DNA of 64,000 nt from Tetracentron sinense (GCA_015143295.1 CM026557.1:22539760-22603759); one strand, 5' to 3'; numbered from the stretch's first letter, positions 37,501-48,198 are shown. The notes: a model not told the origin generated them from the letters alone. Numbers and translations: made by a program.

Positions 37501-37884
37501 AACAAAACCAATAAAATTCACAATTATAAACTATGAACAACTCAAAAACATCTCCACAATTTAGTCAAGAAATAATAAAAAAGCAATTTCTAAATTCCAA
37601 TTATCAAAAAAAAAAAAAAAAACTAGGGATAAAATCTGCTCACCTCCATCCCAAGGGGTATCATCAGGTCTACAAATCAAAATCAAAACACATAATTTCA
37701 AAACCCCAGAAAACCAAACTAATAAATGACCAAAAAAAAAAAAGGAAAAGGACAATTACCCAAAAATCACAGCATTCCATAACATGATATTGTTATCCTG
37801 AGGAGCCCCACTGATCCCAGCTGGTGGATCTTGCTGCAACCTCTTAAAATCCCTCATCAGCCTCTTCCTCGCCGGCGTCGACAT
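25598..37884 (-). CDS. UBC2: RAD6-type ubiquitin-conjugating enzyme E2 (UBC1/UBC2-like), five exons
   Basis: Exons on the minus strand are 37884-37760, 37669-37644, 31266-31177, 30984-30896 and 25726-25598. They total 459 bases, 152 residues plus stop, the usual plant length. All four introns have GT and AG ends and joined codons stay in frame. The protein starts [19 protein letters not shown] and ends [11 protein letters not shown]. The UBC fold carries HPN at 78-80 and the catalytic cysteine at 88 in [15 protein letters not shown]6 proteins receive ubiquitin from E1 and, with RING E3 partners, monoubiquitinate histone H2B and also act in DNA-damage tolerance; that role is family knowledge. 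The gene is intact. Its length comes from introns of about 6.4 and 5.2 kb. Plants have near-identical paralogues (UBC1, UBC2), so the exact symbol is uncertain. Confidence 0.97.
26727..26877. mobile_element. MITE-like repeat, family also near 52723 and 54740
   Basis: A left arm (CTCCCCTCTTTTGATAAT) and a right arm (ATTATCTAAAAAAAGGTGAG) are imperfect inverted copies around a core containing CACTTGTGGGCCCCACACAA. Related sequence recurs near 52723-52790 and 54740-54860. Ends and target duplication are unclear. Confidence 0.35.
27948..28323. repeat. Diverged direct repeat of about 100 bp
   Basis: Blocks at 27948-28053 and 28222-28323 share GCCGACCAGACC, CAAAAGGCTGAGAATA and AAGGACTTGAGGAACAAACT in the same order. 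This is an old local duplication in intron 4. Confidence 0.7.
28560..29930. repeat. Ancient duplicated block within intron 4
   Basis: Two diverged copies share TGGGATCAAATTG-like, GAGTAGAAATAGGATT-like and CATGTTAAAACTGTTA-like blocks in the same order (first copy to about 29250, second about 29570-29930). It may be the remains of a repetitive element; no coding domain is recognised. Confidence 0.4.
31411..31583 (+). mobile_element. tRNA-derived SINE in UBC intron 2
   Basis: An A-box-like stretch (GCGCCAGTGGTTGGGG near 31421) and a B-box (GGGATCGAATCCCC near 31465) lie at pol III promoter spacing. They are followed by a body of about 100 bp and an A-run at 31573-31583. This is SINE architecture. 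It lies antisense to the UBC gene. Target duplications are unclear. Confidence 0.6.
33044..34479 (+). repeat. 5' LTR with internal tandem array
   Basis: Starts TGTAACGGATAAAATTCG and ends CCCTTTCA. A TATAAATA motif near 33222 is a candidate promoter. From about 33740 to 34040 it carries degenerate units of GAGCTACGTTGTC with TGTGCCTTATCT spacers. Confidence 0.92.
34483..34500 (+). other. Primer-binding-like site (tRNA-Asp type, partial)
   Basis: TGGCGCCGTCTGTGGGAA lies three bases after the 5' LTR. Its first nine bases match the complement of the 3' end of plant tRNA-Asp; the remainder diverges. TGGCGCCGT-type sites are common in plant Ty3 elements. Confidence 0.6.
35589..37210 (+). repeat. 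3' LTR with longer tandem array
   Basis: Same ends as the 5' LTR. The GAGCTACGTTGTC array (about 36290-36770) has more units, which accounts for most of the 186-bp length difference between the two repeats. Confidence 0.92.
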
Positions 37885-38090
37885 CGCTCCCCTCGTCGGA
37901 AAAGCAGGAAATTCAATGTGATTACTCACTATTTCTTGCCGGAATTAAGGAATTCCGAACAGAAACAAATCAAATTTGTGGGAAAAAAAATGAGGGTTTG
38001 GGTTTAGAAGATCGAACCCTTTTCTCTACAACGTGGGTTCTTCTCTCATTATAGATCTAGAGATTCTAAAGAAGACACCAAGTGGGACTG
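37885..38090 (-). promoter_or_regulatory. 5' UTR and proximal promoter of the UBC gene
   Basis: Upstream of the ATG (minus strand) lies a pyrimidine-rich leader with AAACCCAAACCCTCA (complement at 37992-38006), close to the telo-box-like motifs common in plant housekeeping promoters. A TATAAT-like motif (complement of ATTATAGA near 38050) may be the TATA element. The exact start is inferred. Confidence 0.4.
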
Positions 38091-38269
38091 TCTCCAGAGC
38101 TGAGATATTGAGACATTTTATGTGCATTTGATATGTCATTGTTTATCATTCTCTAATCTTAATTTAATTATTATTATTATACATATCTAATAATCCATCA
38201 TTAGTTTACACTGCTCTTTGGTGGACCCCACCAGGGTACACTGAGTGGGGAACTTGGTATCATATTCGT

Positions 38270-38485
38270 TCGCCATTGAATTTGGAAGAGCTTTATTGCA
38301 CCCACAGGTCAACACGATCCTTTTTAACGTTGTTAACTATGGTTAAGATTCACTAACTCTTAAAGTTAAACAATTTAACCTTAATTTTCTTTAAAAAAAA
38401 TTAATCCTATGGATTAAAACTTCTTAACCAAAGTTAAAGGGTAATTAAAAGGGCTTTGTGAGTGCAAGAGTTCAATCACGATTGG
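38270..38485. mobile_element. Foldback MITE of the 'TTAACCATGGTTAAG' family, copy 1
   Basis: The core GTTAACTATGGTTAAGATTC and a right half CTTCTTAACCAAAGTTAAAG form an imperfect inverted repeat, flanked by related GAGCTTTATTGCACCCAC and GTGAGTGCAAGAGTTCAA arms. Related copies lie at 38500-38900, 50075-50370 and 61774-62011. Confidence 0.5.
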
Positions 38486-38499
38486 ATGGGGTCCGGACT

Positions 38500-38905
38500 C
38501 GAGGTACACTAGCATAGAGTTCGGATGGGATCATATTCAATTGGGAAGAGTTCAAATCCCACTTACAAGGCAACACGTATCCATTTAAACAACCGTTAAT
38601 TATGGTTAAGATTCACTAGTCCTTATGATTCAACAATCTATGGTAGTTTTTAGAAAAAAATATTAATCTTACCCCATGTTTGGTTGTCGAGAAAATAAAC
38701 AAAAACATGAAAAAAAAAAAAAAAAAAAAGACAAAACTTAATTAAAAATTATAGTAGAAATTCAAAATTTTCTTTTCTTTTTCATATTTCCACCTATTTT
38801 CTCAACAACCAAACATAGCTTTAAGGGTTAAAATTTCATAACCGGAGTTAAAAAGGTAATTGAAGAGCTATTCGTTCAATTGCAATTGGACGGATCCGGA
38901 CTCAC
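38500..38905. mobile_element. Foldback MITE of the same family, copy 2, hosting another MITE
   Basis: It has the same core (AATTATGGTTAAGATTCAC) and matching outer arms (GGAAGAGTTCAAATCCCAC on the left, GAGCTATTCGTTCAATTGC on the right). It is interrupted by the TTA-flanked element at 38672-38820. Confidence 0.5.
38672..38820. mobile_element. TTA-flanked Tourist-like MITE nested in another MITE
   Basis: Inverted ends ATGTTTGGTTGTCGAGAAAA and, inverted, ATGTTTGGTTGTTGAGAAAA are flanked by TTA on both sides (38669-38671, 38821-38823), the PIF/Harbinger target. An A-run of about 19 lies near 38710-38728. A similar element is at 63600-63743. Confidence 0.75.
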
Positions 38906-39313
38906 TAGCATGAGAAGATTACACCTCATGTGTTAGCAGGAGTGGAGCGGAGCGGAGCGGAGCGTAGCGTTGATATGTCTAACGGAGAGTAGGGATGCTA
39001 ATGGTGTGAGTGAGTAAAGTGATTAGAGCAAAAAAAAAAAAAGTAGGGAAGTTAATGGGCCGAGCTTGCATGGGTTTGATTAATAAGTGGGTCGGGCTGG
39101 GCTGGGCTGGGCTCGTGCCAAGCCCACTTAAGAAATTAAGAGGGAAACAGACTATTTTGAGAGATTTTAATAAACTGGCCTTGTATGTGTGTATAGTGGG
39201 TGTATGAGTTCTTGTGTGCATGTGTGTGTGAGTTCCTTGTGTCTATACCCTCAAAAAATAAGCTGGCCTTGCTGGCAAGGCCAAGCCAAAGCCCAATTAA
39301 AAGTTTAATATAA

Positions 39314-39635
39314 GAGCATTCCTAGCAGCCTTACCAAAATAGTTTTTTTTTGGGATAATTTTGATAAGGCAAATCACTAAAAATGGGTCCCCCAAACAGT
39401 CTCTTCAAAATAATCATTTTGGTTTGGTGGGTGTAGAGTACTCACCAAGTTTGATGAGTATTGTACACTCACCAAAACTAAATATTTTTCTATTTCTTTA
39501 TTGTGATCCCACACAAATAATAAAATGAAGGTTTCTCTCTCCATTCATTTATTGTGGTCCCACAATAAATAATAAAATAATGTGAGTTTTGGCTATTTTG
39601 GTGAGTAAAATTTGGCGAGGCTATTAGGAATGCTC
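39314..39635. mobile_element. Tourist-like MITE (GAGCATTCC type)
   Basis: The 322-bp element begins GAGCATTCCTAGCAGCC and ends with an inverted copy (GGCTATTAGGAATGCTC). TAA flanks both ends (39311-39313, 39636-39638). GAGCAT-type ends with a TAA target are common in plant Tourist-like MITEs. Confidence 0.8.
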
Positions 39636-40094
39636 TAAGGTGCCTCAAACTTAAGACTCTAAGCCTAAGCCTGTCCAACTATTTAATCGGGCTAAACCTA
39701 GACCGTATCGGGCATTGAGTGAGTGGGCCCATTGAGACCCCTACCAATGAGATGATTTGAATAATCTGATCTATTACATTCTTTTTTTGGGTGGTGAAAT
39801 ATACGATGGTATTTTACATAAAGATTTAAGTGAAAGTAATCTTCCAAAATTCGATTCAATGGAATGGTTAAAACCATATGAACTGTTGCATTATTTAGAA
39901 GATCACAAAAATTAATGAGGAGTTTAGAGAAAGGGTAAATGCTGATCATTGAATGATCGATGCTGGATTTTGGTCAATATTCGATTTGATTTGATGATAC
40001 GAATATCTAAATTAGATATTTGCCTCGTCGCTATTATTCTTGATTCAACCTAGTGGTGGGGGGGGGGGAGAACAAGAATCAGGAAAAGTAATAT

Positions 40095-40310
40095 GATTCG
40101 AGCAATGCGAGAAGCATATCGTTTGGGCCTTTCTCCAAGTAGGAGGTCCTGAGTTCCATTTCTCACTCCCCTTTTGAGGCCAGCCCTGCACAGGTTTTAC
40201 CTAAACTTACCTAGTGTGACGGGTTGCGGGGTTCACATCACACCCTCGGGGATTAGTCCTGACCCAAAGGGTTGGGGACACCCGAGTTCAAAAAAATATA
40301 TATATATATA
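40095..40310 (+). mobile_element. SINE-like element
   Basis: The tail block (GGGGTTCACATCACACCC, then CGGGGATTAGTCCTGACCC and GGGGACACCCGAGTTC) resembles the conserved 3' part of Au-type plant SINEs, followed by an A/TA-rich tail (40291-40310). The 5' part (CCAAGTAGGAGGTCCTGAGTT) could be a decayed B-box region. Confidence 0.5.
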
Positions 40311-40636
40311 GCCTGATGCTTTATGATGAACCAGTGCCCCTTCAACTTCCTTCAACATCTTAGTGACTTCAATCTAATGATTTATATTATCCGATTCATC
40401 ATCTTCTTTTTCGAAGATTGCGAAAGGTAGGGTGATAATTTATCGAGGAAAATAGTCAATGAGATCATCCTATTGGGTTGATTTTGGGTGCTGTGGAGTA
40501 TTGATATCATTTATCTACAGCTAGTTGATAGTGTTAGTGGATGAGTCCTCTGTCCTCGTATGTCACCTTAGTGAAACTTCTACAAATCAAAATTTCTCTC
40601 TAAGAATTGAACTAATACGGCCTGTGATGTGTAACG

Positions 40637-40942
40637 CAATGTTATCAGAATCGGACTGTTCATCGAACCGGTTGAGTGGTCGGTTCCCGGTTCAACCGGT
40701 CCGGTTCAACCGTGTCATTTTTTAATTTTTTTTTAAAAAAAATTCATTTTTACCCATATATGACCGATTCTGACTGATTCTCACTATCGGTTCCAGATTC
40801 AACCGGCCGGTTCCCACGGTTCTCACAAAATAGTCCGGTTTTGAAAAAGGGCCAATTCTAAAGGTTTTGGGAACCGGTTAGGGGACCGGTTCCCGGTTCC
40901 ACCGGTTCGACCGGCCGGTCCGGTCCGGTTCTGACAACACTG
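40637..40942. mobile_element. hAT-type MITE rich in CCGGTT, copy 2
   Basis: Ends CAATGTTATCAGAATCGG and, inverted, CAGTGTTGTCAGAACCGG. GTGTAACG occurs on both sides (40629-40636, 40943-40950), an exact 8-bp target duplication as expected of hAT elements. Same family as 22837-23133. Confidence 0.9.
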
Positions 40943-40950
40943 GTGTAACG

Positions 40951-41606
40951 TGCCAATTTGGTTCTTAGAAGTTGGAACCTAGTCCTAATCGACACAAAAG
41001 GAAACTCAACGCCTTATATGTAATTATTTAAGGGCATTTTGTAATCAATTTCCTTGAAGAAAAAAAATATTTGTAGGGGAGGTTGGGTAACTCTAAATAA
41101 TTAGAGATTATTTAAAAATTAGAGCTTACTAGCTTACTTGAACTTTAGGTCTAAAACTTTCTAAGTTGAGGTTTTACCTCTTAAGTAATTAACAAACAGG
41201 GGCTCTTTTTTCCTTTCGGACCTTTTACCTTCTAATGCTCATAGAAGATATTGCGCAAACACGTGCATAAAAAATTCTTAAAAACTAGATTTAACGTCCT
41301 TAATTTTTGTAAAGAAATTCTAAATATACCATCACCCCTCATATTTCACCCCATAAAAAATTCTATTATTAAATTAGAAACAAAATTCAAAGTTTTTATC
41401 AAACGATTGAACTCTAAAAAAATATTTGACCCTAATTAAAAAAAAAGAACATATTATATTTAATAAGAGTTTTCAAACCAACCCACTAGTATGCGATTGG
41501 ATACTTAGGAGGATGGAAGATGATGATACCTACACGTGGTGCATGAGACTCTTCTGGCCTTTTGGTAATGTATGATTGGGCATGCAATTTACATGTAGAT
41601 ATGGTA
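40951..41606. other. Intergenic DNA, nothing recognised
   Basis: AT-rich sequence without domain or element ends. Confidence 0.35.
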
Positions 41607-41614
41607 GGTTAAAC

Positions 41615-42067
41615 CATAGTTCAAAAACTCGACTCGATTCGAAAGTTAGTCGGGTCAAGTACCTCGAAAAACTCAAAATAAACTCGACTCGGTCCAATTT
41701 AGAATATATATATGTAATAACTTGAAAAATTTGGGTTAAAAGAATTCAAAGTATGCTGATTTTACAACCTCAAACCTATAAACTAGGTTTAACAAAACCT
41801 ATAGTAGGTTGTCTCCATAGACCCAAAAAAATATGATTCAAAAATAGTGTGATGTTCGAGTTTAAGTTTTAAGAAATGATAAGAATACCTTTATGTGACT
41901 CGACCTAGTCCGGTGATTCGAAAAACTCGGCTCAACTCGACTAAGTCACCCGAGTAAATCGGAAAATAGTGTCTCATTCTAGTTTTGAAGTGACTCGACT
42001 CCAAATTCAATTGAGCCGAATAACTCGATCAAGTTACTCGGGTGACTCGCCGAATTTTCAAACTATG
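41615..42067. mobile_element. hAT-type MITE with ACTCGACTCG repeats
   Basis: Ends CATAGTTCAAAAACTCG and, inverted, CATAGTTTGAAAATTCGG. GGTTAAAC flanks both ends exactly (41607-41614, 42068-42075). The interior is rich in ACTCGACT and GACTCG. 453 bp, no coding capacity. Confidence 0.85.
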
Positions 42068-42075
42068 GGTTAAAC

Positions 42076-43435
42076 TAATAATATGGTAACATTAATGCAT
42101 AGATTTTATTGGTAGGTGCTAATCATTTATCTAGGGTTAGGGGTTAGAACTCATGGTGGGTGCTCAACGGCCACACCAAGACTCGAACTCGAGTCACACC
42201 TCCCTAAAGGGAGATACAAAACCATTGGGACAAGGCCTTCCTACAGGAGATACAAAACCTTTGGGACAAGCCCTTGGGGTAGACATTATATTCGGGAGTA
42301 GGGTTGGGTCAAAATCCAAGCTTTCTCGCTCTTTGATGTAGACATGAATGGTGGGTGAAAAGAAAATTTGGACGGTCATTTGATTGGGTCCATAGGAAAT
42401 ACTTTTGGGGAATTAAAAAGTTTCTCCAACAAAAAAATATACTAAAACAAGAAAACTCATTTAAGTAGGAATTGAGGGGTTAGAATTAGAATTGAAGGAT
42501 AAATTTCAAAATTTTGGACTCTCTTAACTGTTTTGTAGAGGAAAATATTACAATTCACATATGCATAAGAATTGACACAAATCTTCTATAGTTTTTCCAT
42601 CAATTTTCTCTACCTTCTCATATTATTTAATATTTGAATTATCCTATAAATTATATAATTTTCTCATATTCATATTTCTAAAATTTAAATTTTTTTATTT
42701 TTTAATATTTATATTTATGAAATTTATAATTTTTTTTAATTTAAATAATAATAATTATTTAAATAGTTTCTAATTATCTAACTAAATTTATATTTAATTA
42801 ACATTAAATAAATTTTTTAAAAATAATTTTCAAAAGTATTAATATAGTTTTAGAGATTTTTAGTAAACATTTATTTGAACTTAAAATTTGTTTTAGATAA
42901 ATTACTAAAAATATATAATGGCTATATATTCTGATAGTTATATTATCAAAATAACAAATATTTTATCATTGACATATAGATAGTTTTTTTTATTATATAT
43001 CTATTAAAAATTATTTTCAATCAAAATTAAATATCTTAATCTATAAAAATTTATATTATTTTGTATTACTAGAGACTGTAATATAAAAATATTTTTATGT
43101 ATTAAGAATGTATTAGATTTAGTATTCTATAGATTTGTATTAAGTAATGATCAGACTCACTATTTAACCCAATCTATTTATATGATTACCTTAAAAAATT
43201 ATGTATCTTATATAGGTAAACAAATATATCAATTAAGTGAATTTTAGGCATCCAAACACTCACATTGAATTTCATAACATATTTTATGAAATTCCAACAT
43301 TTCAATCAAATAATAGAATTTTAATATATAGGCTTTCCAAATCGTAACTATATTGTAACCCCAATGTATTGAAATTTTCACTAATGTTCCAATTCCTATA
43401 ATCCACCGTTTGACTTCTAGTTACAACTTTGAGTA
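42076..43435. other. Intergenic DNA; strongly A/T-rich core
   Basis: The segment 42600-43260 is extremely A/T-rich with no open frame of note. It may be the interior of an unrecognised non-autonomous element or simple spacer DNA. No gene is seen. Confidence 0.35.
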
Positions 43436-43439
43436 TTAT

Positions 43440-43612
43440 CCAGATTTTTATATTGAGATTAATTTTGAGGCAGAGCTTTGCTTCACAAGGAAAAATGGAG
43501 CTCTTATTTTTATTATATGGGTTGACACTTTTGTAATTATGGAGAGAGATAGTGTCACTTTTGGAAAATACTTTGAAACAATTCGGCTTCAATGTTGAGA
43601 AGCAAAGCTCCA
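43440..43612. mobile_element. MITE-like inverted repeat (AGCAAAGCT type), copy 1
   Basis: GAGGCAGAGCTTTGCTTCAC and, inverted, GTGGAGCTTTGCTTCTC form terminal arms about 165 bp apart. The same end motif occurs at 46058-46214. Target duplication is not clear. Confidence 0.5.
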
Positions 43613-43810
43613 CTTTGTATTTATATTGTTTTATTTTCCATCAACATTATTTCAAGAACATTATTTCAAGAACGTTGGACTGAGATATTTCATGTCTATA
43701 GAAATGTTCCTCAATGAATGAAATGCAACCAAAAGGAGGCCGTGATTCTCTTATTCTTTCTTTGCAAGTTGCAAAAGTTATCATTCACTTTAATTTCTTT
43801 TTCACACTCT

Positions 43811-45199
43811 CAGGCCGGCTCAAGCCATTTGGAGGCCTAAAATGAGAAATCTAAATGGGGGCTTTTTTATTTTTTTAATATTATTATAAAAATTAATTAA
43901 AACTTATTTTCTTGCTTTTTGAGATGTAAAATTACTAATTAAACTTTTGTATTCAAGTTTTCCTAACTTGTCCTTTTCAATTGATAACATAGTTAATACA
44001 CTTAATCGTTCTTGAATTAAGCTTCTTATCCATTACCAAGAACCAACAGGGGTGAGTTGTGGGATGTGCATGTGTGTTTAACTCATTTGTTTTTTTTTTT
44101 TTGTCAAGGTAACAATACCACAAGGCAAAGCTACAGCCAATAGGTAAATAGATAATAGAAGGAAAACACACACACCACTCACGCGCGCGCACACACACAC
44201 ACAAAGCCACAGGGCCACAGACAACCACTAACTCTAAGCTCATTAAGAATCAACCCATTACCTGACAAATATATAAGATTAGAAATAAATTGTTTACCAA
44301 GATTTTTTTTTAAAGTGGAAGAACTGTCTTGGAATGTGTTTTTATGCATCTGGGCATTTTTTCTCCGACTCAAAGGGCTGGTTTTCTGTTTCTTTAATGG
44401 CTTATGTTCTGCTTTGAAGAAGTTTTGGTACACAATTTAGTATCAGGTCCAATTTTTTGGTTTCAGGAGGAGTGTTTGTTTATTTATTCAAGTTATGATC
44501 AAACAGATATTTCGTAGGCTCCCTCGGAAGCCACATAAGTCGACTGAAAACCACGAATTAGGGGGAACCTCTGACCCCTCTTCAAATGCTTCTATCATTC
44601 TCTTTCTTAATAGTGCAGATTACTGATTTAATAGGTAATAGAGCTCAAGGAACAATTGTAGGAAATATATTATGCCAAAATAACGAAACCCTAACCAAAT
44701 GAAAGCACTTCCACCATTAAAGCACCTTAAACCAACTTAGAAATCAAATAAAATCCAGAAAATTAGTCATTAATAAGGTTGGAAATATGAAAAAAAAAAT
44801 GGCTTATATAGGATTATAAGCTTCTAAGGATTCGAGTCCACTAGATTTTCTAAGAATTTCTTCTTCTTGTTGTTCCCGTAAGCAGTCCAAGATTTTCTTG
44901 CTGCAATGGATCAACAGCAATATCAAGCTAGAAGAGAGAAGATGGAGAAAGGGAAGAGAGATGGATGCTTGATAGGGAGGAGAGAAGATGAAGAGAGATA
45001 GAGAGTCTCTGAGGAAGAAACCATTGTTGGAAATAGGTGTTTACTGTCTATTCCGTTGGAAGACGAAACGTCTGGGTGTCTTGGAAATAACCAAACTCAT
45101 TTCAATGAAATAAATGATAGATTTGAGGCCTTCATTTTTTTAAGCATTTTTGGGGCCTAAAGCCCAGGCTTTAGTGGCCTTATGGACGGGCCGGCCCTG
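43811..45199. mobile_element. Non-autonomous hAT-type element, 1.39 kb
   Basis: It starts CAGGCCGGC and ends GCCGGCCCTG. CACACTCT is present on both sides (43803-43810 and 45200-45207), an 8-bp target duplication. The subterminal regions share GGAGGCC and GGGGCCT motifs. No hAT transposase (including its dimerisation domain) is recognised inside. The interior holds a (CG)n/(CA)n stretch (44180-44202) and otherwise unexplained sequence, so it may carry captured or nested DNA. Confidence 0.75.
44180..44203. repeat. (CG)n(CA)n microsatellite
   Basis: A short CGCGCGCG run passes directly into a CA dinucleotide run; alternating purine-pyrimidine DNA that can adopt Z-form. Confidence 0.8.
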
Positions 45200-45207
45200 C
45201 ACACTCT

Positions 45208-46050
45208 CTCTCATGAAATAGTCCATGAACGAACCAAGCAAAATATAGCGCGTTTCATCCCGGAGGAGCAAGTTGACAACTAATGACACTTACAAGGAAC
45301 CAAGTATTCCTAATCAGTAATGATCAGGAGTCAGGACCTAGCTCTTCATACCATTTCTTACATGGTTGTCCTCTTAGAAATCATAGATTGGATTTCTAGG
45401 ACAAACTTTACTAAAACTAACTTTTTCTCAATTATCTCCTCAAAGTAAGGGAAAAAAGAAAAAGAAAAAATTGAGAGCTTTTGCTCCATGGACCTAAATT
45501 ATATTCCCATCTTCCCCACTTCTTTTCTATCTTTATTTTGTTTCTTTATACGAAAGCATATTCTGCAAATAAGGATAGAGACACTTGCAGGCCCACATGC
45601 AGGGTATGGTATAACCTAACCCATATTGTGGAGGTATTTAAAGGGCTTGAAGATGAGAACACAAATTAGGTTTAGGTCTTTAGTTTGGAGCTCAAGGAAC
45701 AAGGCATGTGATAGTTCTATGGTCCATACAAGGGATGGGTTTGCATTACGTGCAAGATGAGTGCTAGCCCAGACGCTTACTTCCAAACAGTACTCACCGT
45801 TGCTATCCCTTTAATAGATTAAGAAAACATTTTTTTTAAGGAATCAATTATGATTTCAACTGGTTCTAAAAGTAACATGGGAAAGTATAGACATATACTG
45901 TCCCATGGTGAGAGTTTGGAAGTGTGTGTCTCAGGCTAGCATTTCTTGGCTAGTATTTCTCTTATGCGCAATCCTTATATTAAGTCTGGTGGGAGATGTT
46001 AGTTTTATTTTCAGCCATCTCTTGTGATTTTTCCATTCTTATTCTTGTGT
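45208..46050. other. Intergenic DNA, nothing recognised
   Basis: No coding domain. A short part near 45880-45970 (GGTGAGAGTTTGGAAGTGTG) resembles sequence near 54735, so it may be a scrap of the same repeat family. Confidence 0.35.
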
Positions 46051-46057
46051 TTAAATA

Positions 46058-46214
46058 TGAGGTGGAGCTTTTATTTTAGTGCAAAACCGGTGACAATCTT
46101 GTAATGATGGGAGAAAAATCTCTTTACAAAATTATCACTATCATTGCCACCATACATCTACATATTAAAAATGAGCAAAGCTCAAGACACTTGAAGCAAA
46201 GCTTCGCCTCATAT
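46058..46214. mobile_element. MITE-like inverted repeat (AGCAAAGCT type), copy 2
   Basis: TATGAGGTGGAGCTTTTAT and, inverted, TATGAGGCGAAGCTTTGC form the ends of a roughly 157-bp segment. It is related to 43440-43612. Target duplication is ambiguous because the ends lie in A/T-rich DNA. Confidence 0.5.
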
Positions 46215-46639
46215 TAACATTATTTATTTTGTTATAATTATCTTGTACTCATCATATATTCATCATCACAAGCGACATATTATGTTGTATCTCATATTAT
46301 GTTGTATCTCATTATTATTAGAGTGCAAAAACCAACACATGTCTTTGCTCTTATAGGTGTTGGTTTTTGGCAAAGAGTAGGGAATGCCTAAGAGTAAGGC
46401 TAGCCCGCCTCCTATTATTATTTCATGGCACCATGATTCTATGCAAAGCCAAATCCACCACTGGTACAACATAGATCGCTTTACCAACATAGATTGCTTT
46501 ACCAATCATATGACATAGATTGCTTTTCCTTCGTAATAAGAGTAGGAGATGAAAAGCAATGAGGTCTGAGCTAGAGTAGGAGATGAAAAGCACATGAGGT
46601 CGGATCTTCACTTCCATCATCACAGATATTGACCTTATA

Positions 46640-47830
46640 GAGATTTTTTTTTTTTTAAATAAAAGCCTCCCAATGGGGGAGGGGGGTTTGGCATGACCCC
46701 TACCAGTTTATTAATAACGAAAGCAGATTGAACAACCAAGAGGAGAGGGACATAATCCTTACGCCTAGAAGCAAAAGCAGACTCAAACAAATAGACCTTA
46801 ATACTAAAAGTTAAATAAAGAGGACTTATCGATCCTAATCACATATTTCACAATAATAGAAAAATCATTAATATCTCAGTGAACTTTATTATCAAGATTA
46901 TTGCAAGCTTCTTTCGAAAGATAATCAGCCACCTGATTATTTTTCCGGAACGCATGTTGGAAGTTGATATTACATTTAGCCTTCAGTCTAGTAATCTCTT
47001 TTCAGTATCAATACCAAGTCTTCCAAGGAGGATCAACAACAATATTAATAACATCGATAATAACCTTTGAATTACTCTCAACAATAATATTAGAAATACC
47101 ATACCTATCACACCAAGTACAACCATCACAAATAGCCATAATTTCGGCTATGGTGTTAAAGGCTTGCCCATAATAACCATAGAACCCGAGAACCAGGTCT
47201 CCATGCTCGTTTCTAGTGATACCACCTCCCCCGAGCTCACTTGGATTCCCAATAGAAGCTCCATTATTATTCAATTTAAACCAACCAAGGGACGGGGTGA
47301 AGCCATTTAATAATGATCCAGCTTTTTGATTTTAGGAATATGAGGCTGAATATTAAAAGTCTTACAAATTTTATAGGGAACTTAATCTTCCATAACTCAA
47401 CAGTATTCTTCATCATCCATAGATCATGTTAAGAATTGCATGGAAAGGCCTCTTCTGATTATTAAAATGGGCTGAATTTCTGAATAGCCAAATTTACCAA
47501 TAGACAAAAGCCAGAATAGCAGAGAAAACATGATTAAGAACTGGATCCTTCTTGTCATTTTGGAAAAATCTCATAATCCTGGTTTGGATTGGATCACCTT
47601 CTGGAAGCTGGATATTCAAGGTAATGCTCACTTCTTTCCAGAGATTTGTTGTCTCCCTACAAAAAAAGATGTAATAAGGATTTCGAGTTGGGAGATCTAC
47701 AACATTAGCATTTACTCACTAGAGCTAATCTTAAAGTCTTTTCTCCTGATCTTCAGACAAGGCATTCAAGATGCCAACATAGTTTATCTAAATTTGATTG
47801 GCACATGATCCATAGACGCAAAGTTTCTAT
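46640..47830 (-). pseudogene. L1-type LINE relic, 3' end with poly(A)
   Basis: Read on the minus strand, an RVT zinc-binding remnant (YIFFCRETTNLWKEV near 47690-47620) is followed by a linker (WLFRNSAHFNNQKRPFH near 47490-47440). An RNase H domain then follows (GWFKLNNNGASIGNPS near 47290-47240, and YGISNIIVESNSKVIIDVIN near 47095-47035). A 3' UTR ends in a poly(A) tract seen as the T-run at 46645-46657. This is the normal order of the C-terminal half of plant L1 ORF2. The reverse transcriptase core and endonuclease are missing, so the copy is 5'-truncated as LINEs usually are, and it has decayed. Confidence 0.8.
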
Positions 47831-48198
47831 TACCGGGAGATGGTTTGACACTTGTTGCCACCACCTTGCATGCGTCTTTGGAAGACTGCGATGAGGACTA
47901 GCATTTCTATCTAGAATCTAGAGTACCGAGAACTTCGTGGAGTAAGTCTCATTCCACGTGTTGTTAACCTATGCTTGACGTTCATATTCTCATTATTGTG
48001 AGCAAAAAATTAATTAAATCACGCATGCGATTCTATGATATACTTCACTACGCCATGAGAACAAGAATCGATGACGCTACTTCAGTGTACATTTTTTTTT
48101 AGGTCAGGTTACATTTTTTTTTTGTCAGGTTAAATTTGACTATGTTAAGTGCATTATTAGGGAAAGTAGCTGGGATGACATTATTTGGAGATGGGATC

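Larger units (their letters stand above)
31267..37643 (-). other. Intron 2 of the UBC gene (6.4 kb)
   Basis: The donor is GT after GATGGAG (minus strand, 37643) and the acceptor is CTCAG before GTACGTTTAAG (31267). Most of its length is explained by an inserted LTR element with target duplication (33039-37215) and a SINE. A B-box-like GTTCGAGTCC at 32693 is an isolated tRNA-like scrap. Without the LTR element the intron would be about 2.2 kb. Confidence 0.9.
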
